A DNA stretch of 64,000 nt from NCBI GenBank assembly GCA_944332705.1, contig CALVKM010000003.1, forward strand, positions 1-64,000. Reading direction: 5' to 3'. The notes under the pieces were generated by a model, which was not told the DNA's origin, searched no databases, and saw only the letters and a program-made list of their open reading frames with translations. This DNA is from an uncultured Bacilli bacterium. GTDB taxonomy: Bacteria > Bacillota_I > Bacilli_A > RF39 > UBA660. The number at the start of each line of letters is the position of its first letter. Position 1 is the first letter of the stretch. The position numbers were made by a program, and so were the translations under genes. Below are positions 34,106 through 43,045 of this stretch, piece by piece.

Positions 34106-35611
34106 ATGAATGTATATGGAGAATTTTTTACACAGTTTATGGAACCTTTCTTTGAAGGTTTACTAAATATTTTGAAAGGAATTGCTAGTGGAATTGGCCA
34201 AATGTTTAATTTTGTCAATTACATTACGGTAATTAATGATTATCGAAGTGAAATGACTGGTATGGGTCTAGTAGTAATGATTTTATCAGTTATTTTGTTA
34301 CTAGGTTTATTTGCTTTAATTATATTTTTGATTTACAGATGTATTAAAACATATGTAAAATACCGTAGAAATGTTAAGAAAGAAGATCGTTTAATAGAAG
34401 AAATTGAAAATTTAAATGGCGAAATATTAAAATTAAAGAAACAAAATGCTAAATTTGCTGAAATTACGGATGAAGAAGGTAATGTAGAATATGATGAAGA
34501 AGGTAATATTAAAAATGAATTAAAAGAAGGAGAAAGTAGATTCTTTAAATTAAGTAGTGTAGATGCTAAATTTAAAGATAGTACACCAGAAGAAATTCAT
34601 AATGATTATAAATTAGATGAATTATGTGAAAGATTTAGAAATTTCTCAGCTTCACGCCTACATCTTTATTATGATATCCATTTAATAAGATTGTTTATTG
34701 CTTCATTTGCATCAAATAAGTTAATAATATTGGAAGGTATTTCTGGTACTGGTAAAACTTCACTTGCTTATGCTTTCGGAGAATTTACTAAAAATGAAAC
34801 AACTGTTGCTAGTGTTCAACCATCATGGAGAGACTCAACTGAAATTTTTGGATATTTCAATGAATTTACTAAGAAATTTAATGAAACAGAAATTCTTGAA
34901 AAAATGTATGAAGCACAATATACTGATGAAGTGTATATTACATTACTTGATGAAATGAATATTTCTCGTGTTGAATATTACTTTGCGGAAATGTTATCTA
35001 TTTTGGAACTGCCAAATAAAAAGGATTGGGTAGTTGAACTTGTTCCTAATGTTTGGCCACATGATCCTGAAAAACTAGATGAAGGAAAACTTAAGATACC
35101 GGAAAATATGTGGTATATTGGGACAATCAATAACGATGACTCAACATTTATGATTACTGATAAAGTGTATGATAGAGCTATGCCAATAGCAATTGATGAT
35201 AAATGTGAAGAATTTGAAGCTCCAGATACTGAACCTCTTAAGATGAGTTATAAATATTTTGAAGAACAATTTATTAAAGCTTCAGAAGAACATCCAGTAA
35301 GTGATGAAACTCTAGAAAAAGTTGCTCAACTTGATAGATATGTAATTGATCACTTTAGACTAGCTTTTGGTAATAGAATTGTTAAACAATTAAAAGAATT
35401 TGTTCCAGCATTTGTTGCTTGTGGGGGAGATGAAGTTGCTGCAATAGATTACTTGATTGCTCATAAGATTTTAAGAAAATTTGAACAATTAAATTTAGCA
35501 TATATTAAAGATCAAATTGATGGACTTATTGCTTATCTTGAAAAATTATTTGGTACAGATAAAACTCCAGAATGTAAAGCATATTTACTTCGTTTGAAAA
35601 AAACTATTTAG
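34106..35611 (+). CDS. Membrane-anchored McrB-like AAA+ ATPase
   Basis: 501 residues. One membrane helix at about 52-75 (VVMILSVILLLGLFALIIFLI), a short coiled segment, then the AAA+ domain: Walker A EGISGTGKTSLAYAF (about 211-225), Walker B TLLDEMNISRVEYYF (about 283), sensor TINNDDSTFMITDKVYDRAM. The extended Walker B with DEMN and R-x-E-x-Y-F is typical of the McrB branch. McrB proteins assemble into GTP- or ATP-driven rings that work with a DUF2357/McrC partner; that partner type follows. A membrane anchor on such an ATPase is uncommon. Confidence 0.8.
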   Translation: MNVYGEFFTQFMEPFFEGLLNILKGIASGIGQMFNFVNYITVINDYRSEMTGMGLVVMILSVILLLGLFALIIFLIYRCIKTYVKYRRNVKKEDRLIEEIENLNGEILKLKKQNAKFAEITDEEGNVEYDEEGNIKNELKEGESRFFKLSSVDAKFKDSTPEEIHNDYKLDELCERFRNFSASRLHLYYDIHLIRLFIASFASNKLIILEGISGTGKTSLAYAFGEFTKNETTVASVQPSWRDSTEIFGYFNEFTKKFNETEILEKMYEAQYTDEVYITLLDEMNISRVEYYFAEMLSILELPNKKDWVVELVPNVWPHDPEKLDEGKLKIPENMWYIGTINNDDSTFMITDKVYDRAMPIAIDDKCEEFEAPDTEPLKMSYKYFEEQFIKASEEHPVSDETLEKVAQLDRYVIDHFRLAFGNRIVKQLKEFVPAFVACGGDEVAAIDYLIAHKILRKFEQLNLAYIKDQIDGLIAYLEKLFGTDKTPECKAYLLRLKKTI

Positions 35612-35620
35612 GTGATATAG

Positions 35621-36709
35621 ATGAATATTACTGATTATATAAATAATTTAAATAAAGATAATGTTACAAAGTTTATTGAAACAACTAATTCGGATATTAG
35701 AATTGTACAAGATATTGAAAAAAAGGTAAGTGATACATCTTGGATGGATATGATTGAAGAATGTATCCCTTACCTTGATAATATTATTCGTAATCCGAGA
35801 AGATTTATTGTGCAAGAAGAAAACATTGTACCAATAGAAAAAGCTAAAGTTGTAACTGAAGAATCTATTAGACATTTAGCTCAAAATACAAATTTAATTC
35901 AAGAAGTTCATGATGATGGAACTGTAATTCCTCTTAAACTATTAAATGTATATCGGGAAGAAACAGTAGATTTATATGAAAATAGATTTATTAAATCACT
36001 TGTTGATAATTTGTATATGTTTGTTCAAAATAAATTAAATGAATCAGATCAAAAATCCTATGCGAAAATTAATAGTACTGTTACATATAGTGGTGTTGCT
36101 AAAACAAAAAGTGCTGAATACAAAGTTACTTTGAATTTGGAAGGTAAAATAGATGATGAAGTTAATGAAAAGAAAGATGGACATACTATAGAAGAGAGAA
36201 TAGAACATATTAGAGATGTCCTTGGAGCTTTTCGTAATTCAACATTTATTAAAAGCTTAAAAGAAAGTAGTCCTGTTAGAAGTCCAATTAGAAAGACTAA
36301 TGTTATTTTAAAAGAACCAAATTTTATTAAAGCTTTAGAATTATGGGAATATTTGGAAAAAAATAACATTGTACCGATGACATCAATTGTTAAAGAAACT
36401 AAAGAAAGTAAAGATGTTAATATTAAAGATAAATATGATTTAGCATTCTTTATTGAAAGTGATGCTTTAAGTGAACATAAAGATAAAGAAGATACAGTTT
36501 ATAATGAAGCTATTATAAGTAAATTGATTAATGATTTTGTATTCTCTGGTAATATTTCAACAAAAGAATTTAAAACATTAGTTAATAAAGAATTCAAAGA
36601 AGCAAATAAGAGAAAAGAAAAAATTATTAATAATATTGATAGTTTATATAAAAATTTCTTTGAAAATTACGAAAAGAAAAGCAAAAAAGCATTTGCATTA
36701 TTAAAATAG
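35621..36709 (+). CDS. DUF2357-like partner of the McrB-type ATPase
   Basis: 362 residues, soluble. The block VYREETVDLYENRFIKSLVDNLYMFV (about 110-135) follows the T-x-E-N-R-F-V/I-K pattern of DUF2357 proteins, which are encoded next to McrB-like ATPases. RRFIVQEENIVPIEKAKV precedes it, and a helical C-terminal half ends NIDSLYKNFFENYEKKSKKAFALL. I see no PD-(D/E)XK motif, so a nuclease activity is not supported. 9 bp after the ATPase gene. The family call rests on short patterns. Confidence 0.55.
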   Translation: MNITDYINNLNKDNVTKFIETTNSDIRIVQDIEKKVSDTSWMDMIEECIPYLDNIIRNPRRFIVQEENIVPIEKAKVVTEESIRHLAQNTNLIQEVHDDGTVIPLKLLNVYREETVDLYENRFIKSLVDNLYMFVQNKLNESDQKSYAKINSTVTYSGVAKTKSAEYKVTLNLEGKIDDEVNEKKDGHTIEERIEHIRDVLGAFRNSTFIKSLKESSPVRSPIRKTNVILKEPNFIKALELWEYLEKNNIVPMTSIVKETKESKDVNIKDKYDLAFFIESDALSEHKDKEDTVYNEAIISKLINDFVFSGNISTKEFKTLVNKEFKEANKRKEKIINNIDSLYKNFFENYEKKSKKAFALLK

Positions 36710-36721
36710 GAAGGTGAAATT

Positions 36722-37993
36722 ATGGCCAAAAAGAAAAAAGATGATGAAGTTAAGGTTGAAAAAGCTAATCGTCGTGAAGAAGTTGATTTAAAAGAGTTTT
36801 TGCTACTTGATAGTAAAAAGCAAGACGCTAAAATTAAAGAAACTCTAGATTTAATGTATGAAGGAAGTATTGGGGTAACTAAAAAACATATTGATAAAGT
36901 ATTAAATATTGCTTTTGATGCTAAAGATAATGAAGTTTATTTGCCGGCGTCCCTTCGTGTTGAAAAGATTGGTAGTAAATTAATTTTTACATTTAAAAAA
37001 AGTAATAACGCGGCTTTATTCATTCTTTTTGCCTTATGTTTCTTACTTATCGGGGGATTTGCTACTTATATGGGTGTTCATTATTTAGCTAGACTTGAAC
37101 TTAACCAAGATTTAGATGGCGATGGTATTGCTGATTTAAATATTGATTTAGATGATGATGGTATTTGTGATATAAATTGTGATACAGATAAAGATGGTAA
37201 ACCTGATCAAAATATTGATTATCATAATAATCGTAGACCAATATTTAATATTTTAATGGAAGATGGTTCAATATTTAATCCATCTAATCAAGATACTGAT
37301 GGTGATGGAGTTTGTGATATAAATTGCGATACAAATGATGATGGTTGGCCAGATTTAAATATTGATATTGATGGTGATGGTGTAGTTGATTTTGATAGAG
37401 ATATTGATGGCGATGGAATAAAAGATTTAGATTTAGATCTTGATGGTGATGGAGTTTGTGATATAAACTGTGATGAAGATAAAGATAATATCTGTGATTC
37501 TAATTGTACCAATGCAAATATTAACGGTAATGGCGGGGGAACTAGTGAAGATGGTGATGGTACATCAGACTTTACTACAGCTAGCCTAATAGTTATATTT
37601 GATAGTACTGGAGAAGTTGTTGCGGAAAATGTTTATCCCGATGATCAAGCAGGACAACCAGGAATAAATACTACAATACCAAATATTGGTTTTACAATTC
37701 AAAATACTACTAATAGAACAATATATTATAATATTAGTTGGACAGTATTTGAAAATACATTTACATCAACTAATTTCTGGTATCAAGTATCTAGTGATAA
37801 TGATGGATTTAATCAAGAATGGACAACAGTTCCAACAAGTGATTATGTATTTGCTGAAAGAATTGCAATAGCACCAAATACTACTCAAGAATATGTAGTA
37901 GAATTCACCCTACATGGTACTGGAGAAGAACAAAACGAAGATCAAGGTAAGATATTTAATGCTGAAGTAAATGTAGATTTAATTGAAGAATAG
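36722..37993 (+). CDS. Single-pass protein with thrombospondin-3-type calcium repeats
   Basis: 423 residues. A basic cytoplasmic part (1-97), one membrane helix (about 98-121), then outside a stretch of DxDxDGxxD repeats (DLDGDGIADLNIDLDDDG, DTDGDGVCDINCDTNDDG, DIDGDGVVDFDRDIDGDG) with regularly spaced cysteine pairs, about 128-265. Such repeats bind calcium and form stiff rods. A beta-rich C-terminal domain (TTASLIVIFDSTGEVV to NAEVNVDLIEE) resembles TasA/camelysin-like proteins in style. Last gene of the cluster, 12 bp after the DUF2357-like gene. It would connect a cytoplasmic ATPase system to the cell surface; that is inference. Confidence 0.75.
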   Translation: MAKKKKDDEVKVEKANRREEVDLKEFLLLDSKKQDAKIKETLDLMYEGSIGVTKKHIDKVLNIAFDAKDNEVYLPASLRVEKIGSKLIFTFKKSNNAALFILFALCFLLIGGFATYMGVHYLARLELNQDLDGDGIADLNIDLDDDGICDINCDTDKDGKPDQNIDYHNNRRPIFNILMEDGSIFNPSNQDTDGDGVCDINCDTNDDGWPDLNIDIDGDGVVDFDRDIDGDGIKDLDLDLDGDGVCDINCDEDKDNICDSNCTNANINGNGGGTSEDGDGTSDFTTASLIVIFDSTGEVVAENVYPDDQAGQPGINTTIPNIGFTIQNTTNRTIYYNISWTVFENTFTSTNFWYQVSSDNDGFNQEWTTVPTSDYVFAERIAIAPNTTQEYVVEFTLHGTGEEQNEDQGKIFNAEVNVDLIEE

Positions 37994-38007
37994 TTCATCT
38001 ATTCTTC
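37985..38007 (+). terminator. Hairpin at the end of the calcium-repeat gene
   Basis: GAAGAATAG ttcat CTATTCTTC; the left arm includes the stop codon. No U-run follows, because the fragment of a DGR-target tail begins at once. Probably a weak terminator. Confidence 0.4.
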
Positions 38008-38088
38008 CGCCCTGTCTTCTATCTAAACTCTTATGTAGAATATACCGGGGGAATTGGAACAAGTTCTGATCCATTTAGAATTAATTAA
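38008..38088 (+). pseudogene. Tail fragment of a DGR-target-like gene
   Basis: 27 codons read RPVFYLNSYVEYTGGIGTSS then DPFRIN and stop. This is the exact C-terminal end of the DGR target family (RPVFYLTSSITYNRGSGTAA, DPVRIN at 60616..62358; RPCFYLNSNVTYNRGSGTSS, DPIRIN at 26859..27821). Nothing upstream of the RP motif survives. It lies directly behind the calcium-repeat gene. Confidence 0.75.
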
Positions 38089-38122
38089 TTTAGATAGTAT
38101 ATAATCTAGTTTGAATAGTGTT

Positions 38123-38150
38123 AAACAGTGTAAAGTTTACACTGTTTTTT
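38123..38150 (+). terminator. Terminator before murG
   Basis: AAACAGTGTAAA g TTTACACTGTTT followed by TTT. Perfect 12-bp stem; the one-base loop means the top pairs open in practice. Confidence 0.75.
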
Positions 38151-38237
38151 CATTTTTGGTTTTAGTTAAATAAAAATAATGGAAAATAGTTATAAATTTG
38201 GGGGAATTTATTGTATAATTATATCAAGGTGATTGGT

Positions 38238-39317
38238 TTGAAAATTATTATTTCAGCTGGAGGAACAGGTGGACATATTTATCCAGCTTTAGCAATTTTA
38301 AAAAAATTTCAAGAAAAAGAAAAGAATTTAGAAGTTATATATATTGGGACACATGATAGAATGGAAAAAGATATTATTCCAAAGATGGGGATTAAATATA
38401 TACCAATTGAAATATATGGATTTAGTAAAACTAAGATTGTTAGAGATTTTAAAAATATATTTTTAATTAAAAAGGCAATTAATAAATGTATGGATATAAT
38501 GAAGGATTTTAAGCCTGATGTAGTAATTGGTACTGGTGGTTATGTAACTTATCCTGTGATTCGGGCTGCACATAAGCTGGGAATTAAAACATTTATTCAT
38601 GAACAAAATAGTGTTGCTGGTAAATCTAATATTACACTTGCTAAGTATGTTGATTTAGTTGGGGTATCTTTTAAAAATTCAGAAGATTATTTTAAGACTG
38701 CTAAACGGGTAGTTTATACGGGTAATCCATGCGGAGAAAATGCTTTGTTAGTACCTAAAGTACCTAAAAGTACTTATGGATTTAAAGAAAGTGATAAATT
38801 AATCATTATTGTTGCGGGATCACTGGGTAGTAGTTCCCTAAATGAAAAGTTTAAGGCATTTTTGAAATTGGTTGGTAATGAAGAATATAAGATAGTATAT
38901 ATAACAGGTAAAAATTTATATGATGATTTTGTTAAAGATATGGTATTTCCTAAAAATGTTAAAGTTGTACCATATATAGACAATCTTGCAGGTTTAATGA
39001 AAAATGCATATCTTGTAGTATCAAGAGCAGGGGCTAGTACGATTAGTGAAATTTTGGCTTTAAAAGTGCCTTCGATTTTAATTCCTAGTCCATATGTTGC
39101 TAATAATCATCAATATTATAATGCCTTAGATTTAGTAAATATGCATGTTGCAGAATTAATTGAAGAAAAACAAATGGATGCTAATTTAATTCAAGTAACA
39201 ATTAATGAATTAATAAATACTAAAAAATATGAAGAGTTTAAGAAAAATTTGGAACATTTGAATATTACTCCAGCTTCAACAATAATTTATGAACAAATAA
39301 AGGAATTAGTAAAATGA
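38238..39317 (+). CDS. murG: UDP-GlcNAc:lipid I transferase MurG
   Basis: 359 residues from TTG at 38238, placed 8 bp after AAGGTGAT; a longer frame upstream runs through a TATAAT (38213) and is not coding. IIISAGGTGGHIYPALAI opens the GT-B fold, with TGGYVTYPVIRAAHKLG, HEQNSVAGKSN, GSLGSSSLNEKF, SRAGASTISEILAL and NNHQYYNA. It adds GlcNAc to lipid I at the inner membrane face. It overlaps murB by 4 bp. Confidence 0.95.
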   Translation: MKIIISAGGTGGHIYPALAILKKFQEKEKNLEVIYIGTHDRMEKDIIPKMGIKYIPIEIYGFSKTKIVRDFKNIFLIKKAINKCMDIMKDFKPDVVIGTGGYVTYPVIRAAHKLGIKTFIHEQNSVAGKSNITLAKYVDLVGVSFKNSEDYFKTAKRVVYTGNPCGENALLVPKVPKSTYGFKESDKLIIIVAGSLGSSSLNEKFKAFLKLVGNEEYKIVYITGKNLYDDFVKDMVFPKNVKVVPYIDNLAGLMKNAYLVVSRAGASTISEILALKVPSILIPSPYVANNHQYYNALDLVNMHVAELIEEKQMDANLIQVTINELINTKKYEEFKKNLEHLNITPASTIIYEQIKELVK

Positions 39318-40222
39318 AAGAATATGGAGAAGTAAAAGAGTTTGTTGATTTAAAAAAATATAATACTTATGGTATTGGAGGTATCTCTAAGTATTTAGTT
39401 ATGCCTGAAGATATTGATGAACTTTCTAGTTTAATTAAGTATTTAAATAAAGAGGGTATACCTTGGTATGTTTTAGGTGGAGGTTCTAATGTGATTTTGC
39501 CTGATGAAGACTTTGATGGGGCCATAATTAAACTTGATAAATTAAATAGAGTAGTAATAGATAATGATATTATAACAGCTGATGCGGGAATATCTTTAGG
39601 GATGTTTGTAAATACTTTACTTGACCGGGGATTTGTTGGTTATGCCTCATTAATGGGAATACCAGGTACTCTCGGGGGAGCAATTGTTGGTAATGCTGGA
39701 GCATATAATGTAAGTATATTTGATTATTTAATAAGTGTTAGTATTATAGATGCTGATGGTAATAAAAAAATATTAAATAAAGAAGATATCAAGTATGATT
39801 ATCGTTATACGGAATTTAAGGGGAAAAATAGTATTGTGGTAACTGCTAGTTTTAAAGGAATTTATGGCGATGTTGCTCTTGTGCGGGAACAAATACAGCT
39901 AAATTTGGAAAAAAGACGCAATACTCAACCTTTAGAATATAAAAATGCCGGATCAGTGTTTAAAAATCCACCAGAGTATTCAGCAGGATATTTAATTGAG
40001 CATGCTGGATTGAAAGGACTAATTGTTGGAGGAGCTCAAGTATCTAATAAACACGCCAATTTCATAATTAATTATGATAATGCTAAAAGTCGTGATATAA
40101 TAAAGTTGATTGAAATTATTAAAAGCACTGTGAAAGATAAATTCAATATAGAATTAAACCTAGAACAAGTTGTAGTTAAATGGGAGAAAGTATATGACGA
40201 AAGTAAAAAGGAGATTAAATAA
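39314..40222 (+). CDS. murB: UDP-N-acetylenolpyruvoylglucosamine reductase
   Basis: 302 residues. NTYGIGG and VLGGGSNVILPDEDFDGAIIKL bind FAD; GIPGTLGGAIVGNAGAYN, YDYRYTEFKG, NTQPLEYKNAGSVFKNP (catalytic Ser) and AGLKGLIVGGAQVSNKHANFI follow. It reduces UDP-GlcNAc-enolpyruvate to UDP-MurNAc. The murG-murB-ftsQ order is typical of Firmicutes. Confidence 0.96.
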   Translation: MKEYGEVKEFVDLKKYNTYGIGGISKYLVMPEDIDELSSLIKYLNKEGIPWYVLGGGSNVILPDEDFDGAIIKLDKLNRVVIDNDIITADAGISLGMFVNTLLDRGFVGYASLMGIPGTLGGAIVGNAGAYNVSIFDYLISVSIIDADGNKKILNKEDIKYDYRYTEFKGKNSIVVTASFKGIYGDVALVREQIQLNLEKRRNTQPLEYKNAGSVFKNPPEYSAGYLIEHAGLKGLIVGGAQVSNKHANFIINYDNAKSRDIIKLIEIIKSTVKDKFNIELNLEQVVVKWEKVYDESKKEIK

Positions 40223-40934
40223 AAAAGCGTTAGTAGTTATTATATTAATATTATATTTAATTATAATGATTTTTTATTATTGTTTAAATATGCCCGTTAA
40301 AAACATAGTTATAAGTGGGAATAATTTAGTTAAGGATAGTGAAATAATAACCCAAGCGGGTTTAAGTAATTATCCTAAAGTTTTTAAAATTAGTACTAGT
40401 AATATAAAGAATAAGTTAGAAAATATGGATTTAATAGATAGTGTAAGTGTGCATAAAAATTTTCTTGGTACAGTTACTATTGAAATTAATGAAGCTAAAA
40501 TATTATTTTTAAATCAAACTAATAATTTAGTAGTATTATCAAATGGTGAAGAAGTAGAAAATAAAAATTATTTAGGTATACCTATACTTATTAATTATGT
40601 TCCTAGTGATATATATAATAATCTAATTGAAAAAATGAGTGCAATAGATATAGATATAATTCAATTAATTAGTGAAATAGAGTATAATCCAGATATCAAA
40701 GATGATGTAGTTATAAATGATTCCAGATTTATCTTAAAAATGAATGATGGTAATACTGTTTATATTGATAATGTTAATTTTGCTAATCTAAATATGTATA
40801 AAACTATTTATTCGAATTTAGATGAATCTGGGGTAATTCATTTAGATAGTGTATATGGAGGATCTGATACTATTATATTTACATCATATGCTAAATTGAA
40901 CGAAGAGAGTGATGAAGATGAATTATCAGAATAA
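40194..40934 (+). CDS. ftsQ: Cell division protein FtsQ/DivIB
   Basis: 246 residues. Basic start, one membrane helix (about 11-30), then a POTRA domain beginning VKNIVISGNNLVKDSEIITQAGL and a beta domain with IDSVSVHKNFLGTVTIEINEAKILFL. It is part of the divisome with FtsL. It overlaps murB (29 bp) and queH. Confidence 0.88.
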   Translation: MTKVKRRLNKKALVVIILILYLIIMIFYYCLNMPVKNIVISGNNLVKDSEIITQAGLSNYPKVFKISTSNIKNKLENMDLIDSVSVHKNFLGTVTIEINEAKILFLNQTNNLVVLSNGEEVENKNYLGIPILINYVPSDIYNNLIEKMSAIDIDIIQLISEIEYNPDIKDDVVINDSRFILKMNDGNTVYIDNVNFANLNMYKTIYSNLDESGVIHLDSVYGGSDTIIFTSYAKLNEESDEDELSE

Positions 40935-41514
40935 ATTATTAGAATTAATCAATTCTTTAGATTATAGACCAAAACTATTTTTACATAGTTGCTGTGGACC
41001 TTGTTCAACAACAGTTATTACAATGTTAAAAGAATATTTTGATATAACGGTTTTTTATTATAATCCTAATATAGAACCAAGAGAAGAATATGAAAAAAGA
41101 AAAAGTGAACAAATTAGATTAATAAAAGAATTAGATAGTGAATTTGTTAAGTTTTTAGATTGTGATTATGCTAATGAAGAATTTAGAAGTGTAGCTAAAG
41201 GATTAGAAGAGGAAAAAGAAGGTGGAGCTAGGTGTAGTGTGTGTTTTAAGTTAAGACTAGAAAAAACGGCATTAAAAGCTAAGAAATTGGGTTTTGAATA
41301 TTTTGGTACTACTCTAACAGTTAGTCCTTATAAAAATAGTAAAGTAATTAATGCAATTGGGGCTATGCTAGAAGATAATTTTGGTGTAAAATATTTATAT
41401 AGTGATTTTAAAAAAAATGATGGATATAAAAAAAGTATTGAATTAAGTAAAAAATATGATTTGTATCGTCAGAATTATTGTGGATGTTTATATGGGAGAG
41501 ATAATCATGTATGA
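40909..41514 (+). CDS. queH: Epoxyqueuosine reductase QueH
   Basis: 201 residues. The metal-binding cysteine motifs are LHSCCGPC at about 26-33, GGARCSVCFKLRL in the middle and YCGCLYG at the end; YYNPNIEPREEYEKRK is also a family block. QueH reduces epoxyqueuosine to queuosine in tRNA. The start could be 40909 or the ATG at 40918, which gives three residues less. Confidence 0.93.
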   Translation: MMKMNYQNKLLELINSLDYRPKLFLHSCCGPCSTTVITMLKEYFDITVFYYNPNIEPREEYEKRKSEQIRLIKELDSEFVKFLDCDYANEEFRSVAKGLEEEKEGGARCSVCFKLRLEKTALKAKKLGFEYFGTTLTVSPYKNSKVINAIGAMLEDNFGVKYLYSDFKKNDGYKKSIELSKKYDLYRQNYCGCLYGRDNHV

Positions 41515-41983
41515 AGCTGTAGAATATGTTGGAATAATTTTATGGGTAATATATTTAATATTATTAATGAATAGAGAAATTAAAAGAAAAAATAAATATA
41601 ATAAAGAATATAATCTTAAAATGATTATTAATGAACCTTTTCATTTAATTAGAATAGATAGTGTGTTCTTTTTAATTGTTTATATATTTTATAGTAATTT
41701 ATCGGATGTAAGAGCATTACCATATTTATATGTCATAATAATGATTACTAATATTGTTTATGTTTTATATGATATTGCTGATAATTATAAAGATAATAAA
41801 ATTAGTTTTAAAAAAGAATTAATTAATTATTTTGGGGTAATAATAATATTATTAATAGCTTTAATTTATATGCTAATAAATAAAAATGTTGATGGCTTAT
41901 GTTTATTAACTTTAATATTAAATTTATTAATACCAATATATATTTGGGTTGTAAATATGATTAAAAATAATGGAAATACTTGA
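41507..41983 (+). CDS. Unknown multi-pass membrane protein
   Basis: 158 residues from the ATG at 41507, with GGGAGAG 5 bp upstream; it overlaps the end of queH by 8 bp. Five hydrophobic helices (about 6-20, 50-63, 70-88, 108-127, 133-150). No motif recognised. Confidence 0.65.
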   Translation: MYEAVEYVGIILWVIYLILLMNREIKRKNKYNKEYNLKMIINEPFHLIRIDSVFFLIVYIFYSNLSDVRALPYLYVIIMITNIVYVLYDIADNYKDNKISFKKELINYFGVIIILLIALIYMLINKNVDGLCLLTLILNLLIPIYIWVVNMIKNNGNT

Positions 41984-42037
41984 TTTTTTTAGGCTTATTT
42001 GATATGCTTAAAATGTAGTAATAATGGTGGTGGCGAT

Positions 42038-42676
42038 ATGAGCAAAAAAACGAAAAGAATATTATTAGGGATATACATTGTAGCATTATTTTCAATAGTA
42101 TCTAGTGCTACTTTAGCATATTTTACTTATGTAGAAGTTTCTAACGTGTCTCCAAGTATTAAAAGTACAACAGCAACTATAATGGATTGGCTAATATTTG
42201 ATATTGGTAAACCTATTTATATTTATGCCGATAATGAAAATTTTGGGGAAGGTATGAGTAGTTTAAGTGATGAAACTATAGCATCAGCAAATCTTAGAGT
42301 TGTAAATAATGAAGGAAGAAATAAAACTTATTATTATAATGTGTTATTAAATATAAAAAATAATGAGTTTAGTTATTCAACTAATAGTAATATAGCAGAA
42401 TTATTGATTAAAATATATAATCCTGATGGTGAAGAAGTAAAAGAAATAGAAGGACTTAATTATACAACAAGTGATGGTTATAGTGGCTTTGATATAACTA
42501 CAGCTAGTGGAGAATATTATATTGCTCAGAATTATGAAATAACTACTAACGATGAAATAGAACAAAATTGGCAAGTAGAAGTTATATTTGTCAATTTAGA
42601 TACATCGCAAGATATAAATGCGGGAGTTGAATTTGATGCAGCTTTAGAAATGAAAAGTGTTTATACGATTAGTTGA
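42038..42676 (+). CDS. Secreted TasA/CalY-like protein
   Basis: 212 residues from ATG 42038 (ribosome site GGTGGTGG). The signal peptide LLGIYIVALFSIVSSATLAYFT with SSATLAYF at its end is the hallmark of TasA/camelysin-type biofilm proteins. The mature part has NVLLNIKNNEFSYSTNS and GFDITTASGEYYIAQNYEI, matching the protein at 26293..26811. Probably cell-surface or matrix. A function in fibres is inference. Confidence 0.6.
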   Translation: MSKKTKRILLGIYIVALFSIVSSATLAYFTYVEVSNVSPSIKSTTATIMDWLIFDIGKPIYIYADNENFGEGMSSLSDETIASANLRVVNNEGRNKTYYYNVLLNIKNNEFSYSTNSNIAELLIKIYNPDGEEVKEIEGLNYTTSDGYSGFDITTASGEYYIAQNYEITTNDEIEQNWQVEVIFVNLDTSQDINAGVEFDAALEMKSVYTIS

Positions 42677-42684
42677 GGTATAAT

Positions 42685-43044
42685 ATGAATAAGTATCAAG
42701 AATATTTAAATGATGAATATCGTAAGAATTTTGAGGATGCCAATCTTTTGACGGATGAAGAAGTAGCGTTGATGAATCCTAAAGAAGCGTTAGATGAAGA
42801 TGGATATTGGTATCAACATAATATGAGTAGAGTAGTAGATGCCAAGAGAAAAGTTGATTTATTAGTTCAATATATTTGGTATCATAAACAATTATTAAAT
42901 AATCCTGAGTTAACATATGGCGAAAGAGAAAAGATGAATTCTAAAATAGGTTATTTAGTTCAAGAATTAAATAAGGCTAAAAGAGAACTTAATAATGCTA
43001 GATACCAAAGTGATGAATTAAACACTTTGTTTAATCGTAGGTAA
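42685..43044 (+). CDS. Small helical protein of unknown function
   Basis: 119 residues from ATG 42685 after TTGAGGTA. Soluble, with a coiled-coil-like second half (SRVVDAKRKVDLLVQYIW, LVQELNKAKRELNNARY). It lies 9 bp after the TasA-like gene and 2 bp before the Xer gene. No family recognised. Confidence 0.6.
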   Translation: MNKYQEYLNDEYRKNFEDANLLTDEEVALMNPKEALDEDGYWYQHNMSRVVDAKRKVDLLVQYIWYHKQLLNNPELTYGEREKMNSKIGYLVQELNKAKRELNNARYQSDELNTLFNRR

Positions 43045-43045
43045 T

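Noticed and set aside
37288-37512. Opposite-strand frame in the calcium-repeat gene.
   Set aside because: It is a Ser/Pro-rich mirror of the DxDxDG repeats with no signals of its own.
38211-38237. An earlier start for murG.
   Set aside because: The extension passes through a TATAAT at 38213 and lacks a ribosome site, while TTG 38238 has AAGGTGAT at the right distance.
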